64,000 nucleotides of DNA, taken from Euglena gracilis (Eukaryota; Euglenida; Euglenophyceae; Euglenales). Shown here one piece after another: positions 26,801 through 36,000 of the stretch. Under the pieces are notes generated by a model. The model searched no databases. It saw only the letters and a program-made list of their open reading frames with translations, and was not told where the DNA came from. The translations under genes and the position numbers were made by a program. The stretch's first letter is position 1, and the number at the start of each line of letters is the position of its first letter. The stretch is taken from assembly GCA_039621445.1 (NCBI GenBank), contig CP154956.1:77496474-77560473 (forward strand). The letters run 5' to 3'.

Positions 26801-27232
26801 CTGTCCCCTCCCCCTGTGTCCAACGAACACCCTGGTCCAATGGACAACCCCTGTTCAGACCGCAACTGTTGTCACCTAAATGTACGTCAGAACCACTGGG
26901 TACCATGAAAATTTGATTATCCTGAAATGTTCTCAGTTTTAAATAAATTTTCAACTCGGGGCATAGCCTCAAGCACGTTTTGGCACATCGAGAAACTTTT
27001 CTCCAAAAGTAAATTTTTCTGGAAACTACTTCAAAGCAAAAGAACCTTTTGTGTGAACCTGAGGGCAGGCCCTGATGAGGGTGGCGTGCCGGAGGCGGCG
27101 GGGTGTGCTGGGGCCTGGCCAGATCTCCTGCGCCTCCACGCCGGCCGACATCTGCTCGAAGACGCGGGCCATGTCCCGCACGGAGATGAACTGCACCAGC
27201 ATCGCCATCTCCGTCTCTGACAGTCCGCAGCC
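17080..27232 (-). CDS. Charged coiled-coil protein, multi-exon gene (gene 2)
   Basis: A minus-strand exon chain that I cannot assign to a family. It includes a segment reading GLSETEMAMLVQFISVRDMA (27059-27232), a long Glu/Arg coiled-coil segment (26476-26672), an Ala/Glu helical segment (23949-24136), an acidic segment (23235-23410), a Ser/Pro-rich segment (22552-22681) and a terminal exon ending in FFEPFSDP and TGA. Phases agree from 27232 through 23410, and again within pairs downstream; one or more exons between 22552 and 17225 are not certain. The first exon was not found. Its introns contain a retroelement protease remnant, an hAT element and a telomere-type tract. A cytoskeletal or ciliary coiled-coil role is possible but is a guess from composition alone. 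Confidence 0.55.
17820..18290. repeat. Poly-C run and GGCCTGGTGGGG-type repeats
   Basis: A run of more than 30 C at about 17828-17862, then copies of the GGAAGGCCTGGTGGGG unit at about 17988 and 18133 which also occur at 29490 and 42770. In a gene 2 intron. Confidence 0.5.
19959..20024 (-). CDS. Gene 2 exon I
   Basis: Acceptor CACCAG, donor GAAAAG|GTGTGC. Best frame reads TSQYTKLFKKCHEMEK, a helical basic segment. Edges approximate by a few bases. Confidence 0.45.
20737..20793 (-). CDS. Gene 2 exon H (57 nt)
   Basis: Strong acceptor TTTTGCAG and donor AACCAG|GTCCGG enclose exactly 19 codons, SPSSQSQLAEILIPELRNQ. Confidence 0.6.
21916..21981 (+). repeat. Interstitial telomere-type CCCTAA array
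   Basis: Eleven perfect CCCTAA units with no interruptions, inside a gene 2 intron. A perfect array this short and this clean suggests recent insertion or repair. A 2.5-unit CCCTAA tract also occurs at about 58361. Confidence 0.95.
21981..22013. other. Perfect 12-bp stem hairpin beside telomere array
   Basis: ATGGCCAAGGGA and its exact complement TCCCTTGGCCAT are separated by 9 nt and directly abut the last CCCTAA unit. Confidence 0.85.
22552..22681 (-). CDS. Gene 2 exon G, Ser/Pro rich
   Basis: Acceptor CTCCACAG, donor CATG|GTATTG. Reads VTPVLLSQLSDAEGSLDCD then APPSLSPPDTPSRSLEPL. Looks like a disordered, phosphorylatable linker. Confidence 0.6.
22890..23014 (-). CDS. Gene 2 possible exon F
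   Basis: Acceptor GAGCAG near 23014 and donor GGAG|GTCTTT near 22890. Two frames are open, so the protein text is not reliable. Confidence 0.25.
23235..23410 (-). CDS. Gene 2 exon E, acidic
   Basis: Acceptor TTGGCAG. Reads NLDNENDRTDGTAVVKEVEE then EEDKVEVDDTAADAEEQ. Phase 1 in, as required. Donor could be CAA|GTTGCA (low end 23235) or CACT|GTGTCG (low end 23258). Confidence 0.6.
23861..23899 (-). CDS. Gene 2 exon D (39 nt)
   Basis: Acceptor CGCCACAG, donor CAAG|GTTCCC. Reads PLRAAPHTPGTQ in the phase required by both neighbours (1 in, 1 out). Confidence 0.5.
23949..24136 (-). CDS. Gene 2 exon C, Ala/Glu helix
   Basis: Acceptor TTTGGAG, donor GGCAG|GTTCCG. Contains RTRLSLAMTECQARQALAQL and EADHAAAAQEA. 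Phase 2 in (fits exon B), phase 1 out. Confidence 0.6.
25308..25571. mobile_element. hAT-like element, 264 bp
   Basis: Ends CAGGGGTTTTTTTAAGAC and GACTAAAAAAAACCCCTG. Flanks CCCCTGAC (25300-25307) and CCCCCGAC (25572-25579) match 7 of 8. Same family and same length as the element at 49605. Centre holds the hairpin CGGCGCCTGTGGCGCCG. Confidence 0.85.
25872..26340 (-). pseudogene. Decayed LTR-retrotransposon aspartic protease
   Basis: On the minus strand, DSG (26315-26323) followed by CRIALLFQLG, then after a one-base frame change FDTDPAKKPIKITTADN, and later DVILGYPFLHRYRLVVDF. DSG, the central flap region and ILGxxFL are the hallmarks of retropepsins of Ty3/gypsy-type elements. The shift near 26295 and the loss of flanking RT show it is a dead fragment. 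It sits in a gene 2 intron, and an hAT element is inserted just downstream. Confidence 0.6.
26476..26672 (-). CDS. Gene 2 exon B, Glu/Arg coiled coil
   Basis: Acceptor GGGGCAG. Reads QLSGQLEARREKEAARRRA then REEAEQRALAEEEAVRRR, a classic heptad-like charged helix, then EEEEERGARRETR. Donor CGGCG|GTCTCC is the likeliest end. It crosses a G-run of about 12, which is error-prone, so the tail of this exon is uncertain. Confidence 0.6.
27059..27232 (-). CDS. Gene 2 exon A
   Basis: Acceptor TTCGCAG, donor CCTCAG|GTTCAC. Contains LSETEMAMLVQFISVRDMAR and VFEQMSAGVEAQEIW. Phase 0 in and out. No family recognised. Confidence 0.65.
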
Positions 27233-27979
27233 CTGCGAAGCACAACGTAAAGACTTCTGTTGGTGACCATTGGTGCATGACGTGCCTCAGATGCCGAGAC
27301 AGCCACACAGGTGAACCACCCCCAAATATGAACCCCCCCCCCCCGATTCTGACTTTCAAGGCCTTCACGGGTATTCAATGCTTTGGGGTGAACACCTCCA
27401 CCGCAGTGATTGGCTTGGCCATGCTGGACCTCAACAGGGGAGGGGCACAAATGGAGGGCGTTGACTCCAACAACAACTCCAACTCCAGCAACTTCAATAA
27501 CAAACGGAATCAAAACAAACAAAACAGCACCTAAATAGGTATTAGGTCAGAAACTTTTTCAACCACCAATGACTTCCACTGTTCGTAATATGAACAATGA
27601 CACTTGAGCCAACTTTACACTCATTTTAATAAAATAAAAAAAAAAAATTGAGATTTGGTTCATTTTTTCAAAAAAAGACATGAATCAATCCATATCTTAA
27701 TTGCTACAAAAAAAGAGATGGAGTGCACAAAAAAAATATAAATATTTAAAATAATAAATATAAATAATAATAATAATATAAATATAAATGGAAAACAGTA
27801 CCATTCAATTATGTACATTATAAATATAACAGAAATTCAAATATAATATGAATATGAATATAGATAGGCATAACTTTTTTAAACAATTTCCCTAATTGGG
27901 CCGTTTCTGTAGAAAGAAAGGGGTTTCCACGGAAATGAAACACAAATTCACACCTGCCCCATCTACAGCCACGCCCATG
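27233..27979. other. AT-rich stretch 5' of gene 2 exon A
   Basis: No exon supported. 27600-27880 is strongly AT-rich with repeated ATAAATATAA-type sequence. The missing first exon and promoter of gene 2 may be here or farther right. Confidence 0.4.
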
Positions 27980-28000
27980 CCCACACGCACACACACACAC

Positions 28001-28039
<39 letters not shown>

Positions 28040-28132
28040 CACACACAGAGACAGACACACACACCCACACACACACACACGGCGCGCGCGCACACACACA
28101 CACCACACGCACGCAGACACACGCACGCACGC

Positions 28133-28212
<80 letters not shown>

Positions 28213-28596
28213 GCACGCACGCACGAACGCACGCACGCACGCGCGCACACACACACAGAGAGAGACAGACAGACAGACACACACAGACACACACAAACAC
28301 ACAGACAGACAGACACACACGCACACGCACACACACACACACACGCGCGCGCACACACACACACAGACAGACAGACACACACACACACACACACACACGC
28401 ACGCACGCACGCACGAACGCACGCACGCACGCGCGCGCACACACACACACACAGAGAGAGACAGACAGACACACACACACAGACACACACAAACACACAG
28501 ACAGACAGACACACACACACACGCACACACACACACACACACGTGCGCACACACACACAGACAGACAGACAGACAGACAGACACACACACACACAC

Positions 28597-28627
<31 letters not shown>

Positions 28628-28657
28628 TGTGTGTGTGTGTGTGCGCGCGCGCGTGCA

Positions 28658-28693
<36 letters not shown>

Positions 28694-28907
28694 TGTGTGT
28701 GTGTGTGTGCACGTGTGTGTGCGCGTGCGTGCACACGCGTGCATGTATGTGTGCGCGCGCGCGTGTGTTGCGTGTGTGTGTGTGTGTTGTGTGTTGTGTG
28801 TGTGTGTGTGTTGCGTGTGTGTGTGTGTGCACGCATGCGTGTGTGTGTGTGTGTGTGTGCGTGTGTGTGCGTGCGTGTGCGGTGTGTGTGTGTGTGTGCG
28901 CGCGCAC

Positions 28908-28981
<74 letters not shown>

Positions 28982-29022
28982 ACGCGCGCGCGCGTGTGTG
29001 TGTGTGCGTGCGCACGTGAGTG
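27980..29022. repeat. 1-kb compound CA/CAGA/CACG then TG/TGCG block
   Basis: Left arm to about 28595 is made of CA, CAGA and CACG units; the right arm from about 28596 is made of TG and TGCG units. The switch point is ACACACACGTGTGTGTGT. The two arms are broadly complementary and could form a long imperfect hairpin or Z-DNA. Confidence 0.9.
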
Positions 29023-29485
29023 TCTGTGCCCAGCTGAGTCTGTCTCGATGGGCCCATCGGTCAGCCAACCATGTTGCCGTTTGAGAAAGTGTTGCCCCCT
29101 TTGGCAGCTATGAAAACAGCGTTGGTTTGATGAGGAGCAGGGTTGTCTGACCCTGCCTCCAAGGATTCGGGTTGGAGCTGCCACCGATCTTTTTGGGGAA
29201 GGGACTGGGTTAAGACAATTTTTAAAAAATAAAGCACATTTTTGGAAACGCGCTTGAGGAGGGGTTCTTAACATAGAGGGTCCCATCCTCCTTCCTCCAA
29301 AGTGGAATGGGCCCTAAAATCTTGTTTAATATTTACCCTCTTCATTTCATCTTTGGTGCTTTGGGGTGTCATTCGCTGTGGCTACTCCAATCTTGGGGCA
29401 TGTCAGTACAACCCCAGCCAAAAAAAAAGAGTCCGGTGTGAGCTGCAGCACGCTCTGCCTTCTTTCTTACCTCCTGGTGTGCGCC
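29023..29485. other. No exon seen
   Basis: Unique-looking intergenic or intronic sequence with no convincing splice-bounded coding segment. Confidence 0.4.
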
Positions 29486-30065
29486 AGGGCACAAGGGGAA
29501 GGCCTGGTTGGGGGGTGACCCCCCCCCACCCACCACAGCATGTTCATCAATTTCGGGAAAACGGGGATTTTGGCCAGAAAATTTTTGATTTTTTTTTGAA
29601 AAATGAACCCAAAACATATGATTTTTTGACAGAAAATCACATTTTTTTTCACAAAAAAAATCTCAAAAATTTCAGGGTTGAAAATTGGTAGTTTTTAGGA
29701 GAGGGGTGAAAAAAGCGAAGGTCAAAAAAAGTGGACAAAATTTTGGCACAATCAAATTTTACTGACATTTTTTCTCTTTGAATTTTTTTTGGACTTTCAA
29801 TGGCATTTTTTGCTTCAAAATCCTCTCAAAATCATCATTGGAAGGTGTGAAAAAAAGGGGTTTTGAGTTTTGGGGGGGAACCCCTATATGGGTCCCAAAA
29901 TGGGTCAAAAAAAACACCCAGTGCCGGAAAATTTTTTTCGGGTCCAAAAATTGGTGCTCCCGGAAATATGGAAAGAGGTGGTGGGGGGGGGGTCGACAGG
30001 TGGTGGGGGGGTCGACCCCCCACCCCCACCACCCTGGCTGTTCGGCCGATTCCCGTTCTGCCCTG
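29485..30065. repeat. Dispersed repeat copy 1 (GGCCTGGTTGGGG ... GGTCGACC)
   Basis: Shares with 42765-43205 the outer GGAAGGCCTGGT and CACCCTGGCTGTT blocks and a core around TTTTGGCACAATCAAA. One inner segment, containing CAAAATCCCCATTTTCCC in the other copy, is in reverse orientation here. Confidence 0.6.
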
Positions 30066-30235
30066 GTGGGTGCCGTGCTGTTGGGTACCTGCTCATAGCA
30101 AGCACCCCCCCACCCACCATGGTGGTGGTCAGTTTCGGGTGGGCCGACCTAAACATTGGAGGGGGGGGTCGCTGAGCTCTTATCTCTTTAGAGTAAGAGC
30201 GAAGCTGACCACCCCGGCGACAGGGGGGTCCGACC

Positions 30236-30620
30236 CAGGGTTCGATATAAGGACAGGTGGGGGGGGGGTCCGGACCCCCCCCCTGCGGGCCAGGAGGGGG
30301 GGGGGGTGGGGGGGACACCCCCCCACCTAAACAGGTGCGCGGTCAGGGTGGCCGAAAATTTTTGACCCCCCAAAACGACCCAAAATGCCATTTTGGGCAC
30401 TTTTTGGGCAAAAATGTGCCAAAAATGCAAAAAATTTTCGGCGCAAAGCGCCGGAGGAAAAAATCGACCCTTTTTGGGAGGGGTCCCGGGAACCCCCCCG
30501 AGGGTCGGTCCGAACCCCCCTGGCAGGTGGGGGGGGACCCCCCCTGCGGGCCAGGAGGGGGGGGGGGTGGGGGGACCCCCCCCACCTAAACCATGTACGC
30601 CCTCCTTATATCAAACCCTG
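30236..30620. mobile_element. hAT-like element, 385 bp
   Basis: Ends CAGGGTTCGATATAAGG and CCTTATATCAAACCCTG. Flanked on both sides by GTCCGACC (30228-30235 and 30621-30628), a perfect 8-bp target duplication. Centre carries CGGCGCAAAGCGCCGG. No coding capacity. Confidence 0.9.
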
Positions 30621-31650
30621 GTCCGACCCCCCGCCCCCCGGCCCCCCCCCGCCCCCCCCCCCCCCCCCCCTGGGTAGGTCCGGGCACCCGAGGAATATCG
30701 ATGTGATTGGATTTCCTGGCCTCCAAAGTGAATAGCCTATAGGTTAGGGGACGATCCCTAGTTTCTCCCCGCCAATCCGGAGATATGGCCCGAGCAAAAA
30801 AGTGTCTAACGTTTTTTTTTTCCGGGGAAATCGCAGGGCCATTTTGGGGTCAAAAAAATCGAAAATTTCAAAATATCTCGAAAACACTGCGGAGTTGAGA
30901 AAAAGTAAAGAGGACCTCATTCCACAACTTTGGGGCGCCCGATCGATCGGTATGCGCGGTTTGGGCCAACTCCTCGCCTGGGCCGAGATACGGCCCTTTT
31001 GGGGTTTTGGGCCAGTTTTGCCAGTTTTGGCCATTTCGGGCCTGTTCGGGGCTCGAAACCGTAAATTGGCCGTATCTCGGGCTAGATGAGGAGTTGGGAC
31101 CCAAACCAGGGGGTCAATCATGAGGTTTGGGGGGGGGGGTTGACCGTTTTTTTGGGGTTCCCGGGGTCTGGTTGTGCGATTTTGGGCCAGTTTTGGGTAT
31201 TCGGGGACCCCTGCGGGCGCTGTGAGGGCGGCTGGGCGAGTAAGAGGCAGGTCGGGACGAAAAATTTTGAATTTTTTTTTGCTCAAAAACACTTTTTTCA
31301 CTTTAGAGCAAGCAAAAAAAATTTCCGACCCGGACCCCCCCGCCATGCTCCCCCTGGCTGGGCCCCGCCCCTAGCCGGTGGACTTAACCATTCTTGGGTC
31401 AAAAAGTCGAAAAAATTCGATAATTTTTTTGCCCAAAACCATGTTTTTTGACCTCCCGGACCCTAAAAATGTATTTTTCGGCCGAAAATGAGCGTTTTTG
31501 ATCCCCAGACCCCCGTTTTTGGCCCGAAAGCAATGGATTTGGGGGCATTTTCAGGTGAAAAAAAAGTCGAAAAAAATCGAAATTTTTTTGCCCAAAACGA
31601 TGTTTTTGGACCTCCCGGACCTGGAAAAAGAGTTTTTGAACCGAAAATGA
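30621..31650. other. No exon seen; low-complexity AAAATTT and C-run sequence
   Basis: Open frames here are composition-driven. The text at 30850-31200 is more complex than its surroundings and may be an old repeat, but no splice-bounded exon was found. Confidence 0.35.
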
Positions 31651-31770
31651 GCGCCGGCCGGGCCGGGCCGCCAGGCTGCCGGCCGGGCCGCCGGCCGGGC
31701 TGCCGGGCCGCCAGGCCGCCAGGCTGCTGGCCGACGGGCCGGGCCGGGCCGGGCCGGGCCGGGCCGCCGA
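31650..31770. repeat. CGGGC/GGGCC satellite-like tract
   Basis: Tandem GCCGGGCCG and GGGCC units, over 90 percent G+C. Confidence 0.85.
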
Positions 31771-31834
31771 CGCCGGGCCAGGGTGGTCTCCCAAAGAGCT
31801 CAGCTCTACGTCACACCCTGGTTGGGTCCACACC

Positions 31835-32195
31835 ATTGCTTAACACCTGTCCTACCCCACCCCCAGGGGGGTGACCGACTGGTATTTTTCAGAGTGACTG
31901 ACTGATCATTTTTGGCAAAGAGCTCCCCCCCAGGGGGGGGTAGGCCCGAAAATGAAAAAGTGGCTGGCCTGGCGCCGAAGGCACCGGGATTTTTTTGGAT
32001 TTATTGAGGGTTTTTTTTTGTCAAATTTTCATTGAAGAGTGGCCGATCCCCCGGGGGGGGGGGGTGAAATGACTGACTGGTTTTTTCCGGAAAAAGTGAC
32101 TGACTGGTTTTTTTGGAGTGGAAAGTGACCCCCCTCCCCCCCCCCCCCCCCCCCCCCGGGGGGGTCGCTAAGCAATGGTATGGTTAGGTCTTTCT
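31835..32195. repeat. Element with GACTGACTGG units and inverted ends
   Basis: Bounded by ACCATTGCTTA and its reverse complement TAAGCAATGGT. The interior has four or more copies of TGACTGACTGG with C/G runs. No clear direct target duplication was seen. Confidence 0.5.
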
Positions 32196-32852
32196 GGTGA
32201 AAGTTGCTGATTCCCTATCAATCAGAAGAATGTATTTAGGGTCTGACCCAATCTGAACCAAAAACCGATTCCTAGGTTGTACCTGCTGCAGGCAAAAACC
32301 TCGTCGCAACCTGAACCAAAAACCGATTCCTAGGTTGTACCTGCTGCAGGCAAAAACCTCGTCGCAGAGAGAAACTCCACCTGACCAACCAGTTTTTTTT
32401 GGCATTTTTTGGGGGGTTGTTGAAAATGTCTTCTGCAGTGGGCTTCCCCATCCGAATTGCGACATTGGCAAGGTTTCTCCACCTGACATTGTTTTCATTG
32501 CTAATAATATCAAATCCGGGTGATAAATGCAGTTAATCCCCAATGCAGAGCGCAAATTCCGCAGTTTTCCACAGTATGGTACACCTGTTGAATCACACAC
32601 AGTCGTCTGCATACCTTTCTGATTTCCTGCTCCTGTTATCTACTGCTACCCACGCCACCCGCGCTACCCATGCTACGGGCAGATTTTGGTGTGAGGAGCA
32701 CTTTCCAGCCCATTTGAGTTTGGGGTGTTTGAATTTGGGGTGGGTAGTGGTAGTCCATCCCCAGGGTACAAGAAAAGTGGGTGCAGGACAGGGGATGCCC
32801 GCCCCCCACCGGACCAGAGCAGGGGTATCCCCGGGGCACACACACGTGCGTG

Positions 32853-32858
32853 CAGACA

Positions 32859-32894
<36 letters not shown>

Positions 32895-32908
32895 CACACA
32901 CACACCAT
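32853..32908 (+). repeat. (CA)n microsatellite
   Basis: About 50 nt of CA with two AAAC interruptions, near the donor of the exon at 32964. Confidence 0.9.
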
Positions 32909-32963
32909 AAATATACACTGAACGTATACCAGAGGAGGAAACAAGATACAAACGTATGCACAC

Positions 32964-33043
32964 CTGATTGAGCTGCTGGATAAAAGCTTGCATGGGGGCG
33001 CCAAGGTCATCGAAGCGGATGGTTGGCATGAGTGACGGTTGAC
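32964..33043 (-). CDS. Gene 3 exon
   Basis: Acceptor GGTGGAG, donor AATCAG|GTGTGC. Reads QPSLMPTIRFDDLGAPMQAF then IQQLNQ. A CA microsatellite starts about 60 nt into the following intron. Confidence 0.5.
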
Positions 33044-36000
33044 CTCCACCCCAAGGGGTGGGGAGGCCCCGGGCACCACAGCAATCAGGCCGGAGGCAGA
33101 GGGATGGCCTCTTCCATATGTGTGCGGTGGGCACACAGACGAGGGCTGCAAAGGGGGGGGGCGACTGGGGAAAGGGCATCTCTCTGGGTCATACAATTCT
33201 GTACAAACCAACCCCTCCTGGGGAGATCTCTTCCAAAAACTAGTCAGTCACATTTTCTTTGGAACACCAGTCGGGGGGGGGGGCACTCTGGAAATCCAAG
33301 GCAAAATCAACCACAAACGTGCAAAAAAATGGGTAAAAAAAACCTTTCCGGAGTCTTCTTTTGTCCCTCAGCAGAGCAGGGTGGCCGATATCAGTGACCG
33401 GAATGGGGTTCGGGGGAAGGCTTTGGGGGGGATTTGGCCAATATTTCGGATTTTCTTCATGCCAATTTGGGCCGAAGTGTGGGCTCTGGCTTTGGGCCAG
33501 AAATTGGGGTGTGGAAGCACAAACCTTTCCGCACAAGAAGGCCGAAACAGAGGGTCGTGCCACAAGGGACATCTGGGCACCCCCCCCCCAGCCGGGAAGG
33601 GGGTATCCAGGAAAAGTTTATGCCATGTATATGTATATGTATGGCATGTATGCATGCATGGCATATACATGTTAAATGCCCTTCTTGCGAAGACTCCACA
33701 ATGGAAACAATTGTGGCCCTATTGTGCTGTGATATTTTTTTCTCTTTTTGTGATACCCCGCTTGTTTTGGCTTTCCATACTGTTCTTTTCAAATCACAAA
33801 GAGTGCGCAGTTGTTGCCGATTTTGCCGGCAACGCAGAACGTTTCCAGAGCATACAATCATTTCGTCACTGGCCGACCCCACTTAGTTGCAATAATTCTT
33901 GTCTCTTTATGGCCGTCGCCAACTTCGCTCTGGCCCAGTTTGCGGCCAACCCTCAACAACACTGGCCAACCCCCCCCCCTGGGTGGGGGGGTCAGCAAAA
34001 AACCACTAAAATGACCCAATCCCTTGTCAGGAGAACCTTTTCATCATTGGGCAAAACCGGACCCCCACCAGGGTGTGCGCCTGCGGTCACGGGGCGTGGT
34101 GGAAATGACACCTGGGCACCCCTCTGGCCAGGAGGGGGCACCCAGGAGGGACTTATGCCATATATGGCATAAGTTCCTCCTTGATGCCCCCTGAAACTCA
34201 GGGGGTATCAAGGTGTCACTTCCGGCACGGTCCGTAAAACTTTTCAGAAATGGGTTCCTAGGGCCACTGAAGGAATAGGGTCAGGGTTAGGATTTGGGCT
34301 TAACTTTAAGCCTACCTTCCGGCCTAACTTCTGCCCATATTTGGTCCTAAAATTAGGCCAGAAGTTAGTGATAAATCCTGAAACCACCTTTCACAAAAAA
34401 TCTCACGCCCCGTGCCAGAAGTGGCATCTTAATGCCCCCCCTGAATTTCCGGGGGTGCATCAAAGAGGAACTTATGTCATGTGTGTGTGTGTGTTTATAT
34501 TAAAAAAAAAGGTCAAAAATGCGGAGCACAACGTCTGATCTAAAAAATCCATTTCTTAAAGTTGGTGGGGAGCCAATCTCTTTGCCAGGCCAGGAATGCG
34601 TTTTGGAAAGTTCTCAGGTACCAACCCAGTACAGCCTGGTTGGTGCAAAACCCTTCTTGTTGGGGGTCAAAAAAATGCATTCCCCCCATAATCCGGTGAG
34701 GTTGGGGGAGGTGGTGGGGGGGGGGCTGGAACAGGAACATGGCTAGGTTTTTGGGCTGAGTTTACGAGTCACGGTGGAGGATCTCAGGGGATCAGGTTTC
34801 CCAGGGGATCAGGATCAGGTGCTCTGGTGTGCCGCCATGTGCTCTTGTGGAAAGATGCCTGTTGAGGTTCTGGCGTGCCTTTTCGCAACATCTCCAAATC
34901 CCACTTCCAAGGAATGGATTGCATGCAAGTGCATTTCTGAAAATGTGGTGCGAACTCAACAATGCCCAGCGCTTCTCCTTTCAAGTCCCCCTTTCCCCTT
35001 TCCCCCAACTATGTTTTCCGGACCTTTTCATAAATTTGTGGTACAATGGCTTTGTATTTTCCAGCAACCTGATCCTGTTGCGTGTTCTGCTGTGTTGGGA
35101 TCCAGGTCATCCAGGCTCTGGAATTGGTCTGTTAGAGGACTCACATATGCAATATGTTTTGAAGAAGAAGATTTGGTGTTTGGTGGAATGTTTGGCAAAG
35201 ATCTCATCTCACCCTCGTCTTTGCAGTTGAGGACGCTTTGGATGGGGGGGGCTATTACATGGGGAGGAGCTATTGTTGGGACAGTTGGTTAAAATCCCAG
35301 GGGGGGGGGGCTATTAATTGGGGGCGGGTAAATTATCAGGGTTTTAAAGACCAACTTATGAAACTCGTTTTGGGTAATAAGAAAAAGTGTCAAAATGGGT
35401 GTAAAAGCTCCTTTGAGGAACAACCTGGCCTGCCACTTTAGTGTACAATTTATTTAACAATTTCTCTGTCTTTCGTTTCTAGCTTGTCACCAGAACTTTT
35501 CACTCCCAATACAACAGAAACAAACACGTCCGAGCAGCTTTGTGCAAATTACGTGCAACAGGAGAAGTGATGGGAACACAGGCATCGCCAGGCTGTGGAT
35601 TTCAGCCAACAAAGAGCACATGCACAATCCGGCACTTTTTGACACAATACTGTCCTCCAGCGAGGCACAGAAGAAGGAACAAAATACATTGAAATCCACA
35701 TTGCAAAAAAAATGCAGGGTTTTGAAAAGAAAAGAAAAAACAGGTGAACCAGTACTTCAACCTTTTGAAAAAAAAATATATGAAAAAAATAAATTCTGGC
35801 TGAGAAACTAAAACTCCCAAATCAAGCCATCAGCCCAGCATGGCACATTACAAGAAGGTCAGACCAGGGAAGACCAAAGGGTGTGAAGGTGAAGTGGCAG
35901 GGTGGCAGCAGCTCAGTCAGGCGGAGCTCCATCCGGGGCAGAGGAGGAGACCCTCTGGGGACACAGCAGCCACACTTCACTGCTTTGTGGAGTGAGAAAT

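Noticed and set aside
28597-28980. Possible CRISPR-like or tandem spacer array
   Set aside because: No conserved repeat with unique spacers anywhere in the window; the sequence is eukaryotic microsatellite.
27896-29113. Very long ORFs (over 400 codons) on both strands made of His/Thr or Cys/Val repeats
   Set aside because: They are translations of the CA/TG microsatellite block, which has no stop codons in any frame.
30230-30260. GGTTCGATATA resembling a tRNA T-arm
   Set aside because: It is the terminal repeat of an hAT element; no acceptor stem or D-arm could be paired around it.
31835-32195. Considered an hAT element because of its inverted ends
   Set aside because: Ends lack CAGGG and no direct target duplication could be found, so it is listed only as a repeat.
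34774-35292. Plus-strand ORF of 172 codons considered as a gene on the opposite strand
   Set aside because: No family motif, overlapping frames equally open, and it covers a G-run repeat; a splice-bounded minus-strand segment in the same place is better.
35542-35811. Plus-strand ORF of 89 codons
   Set aside because: Basic, Lys-rich text from A-rich sequence with no splice or family support.
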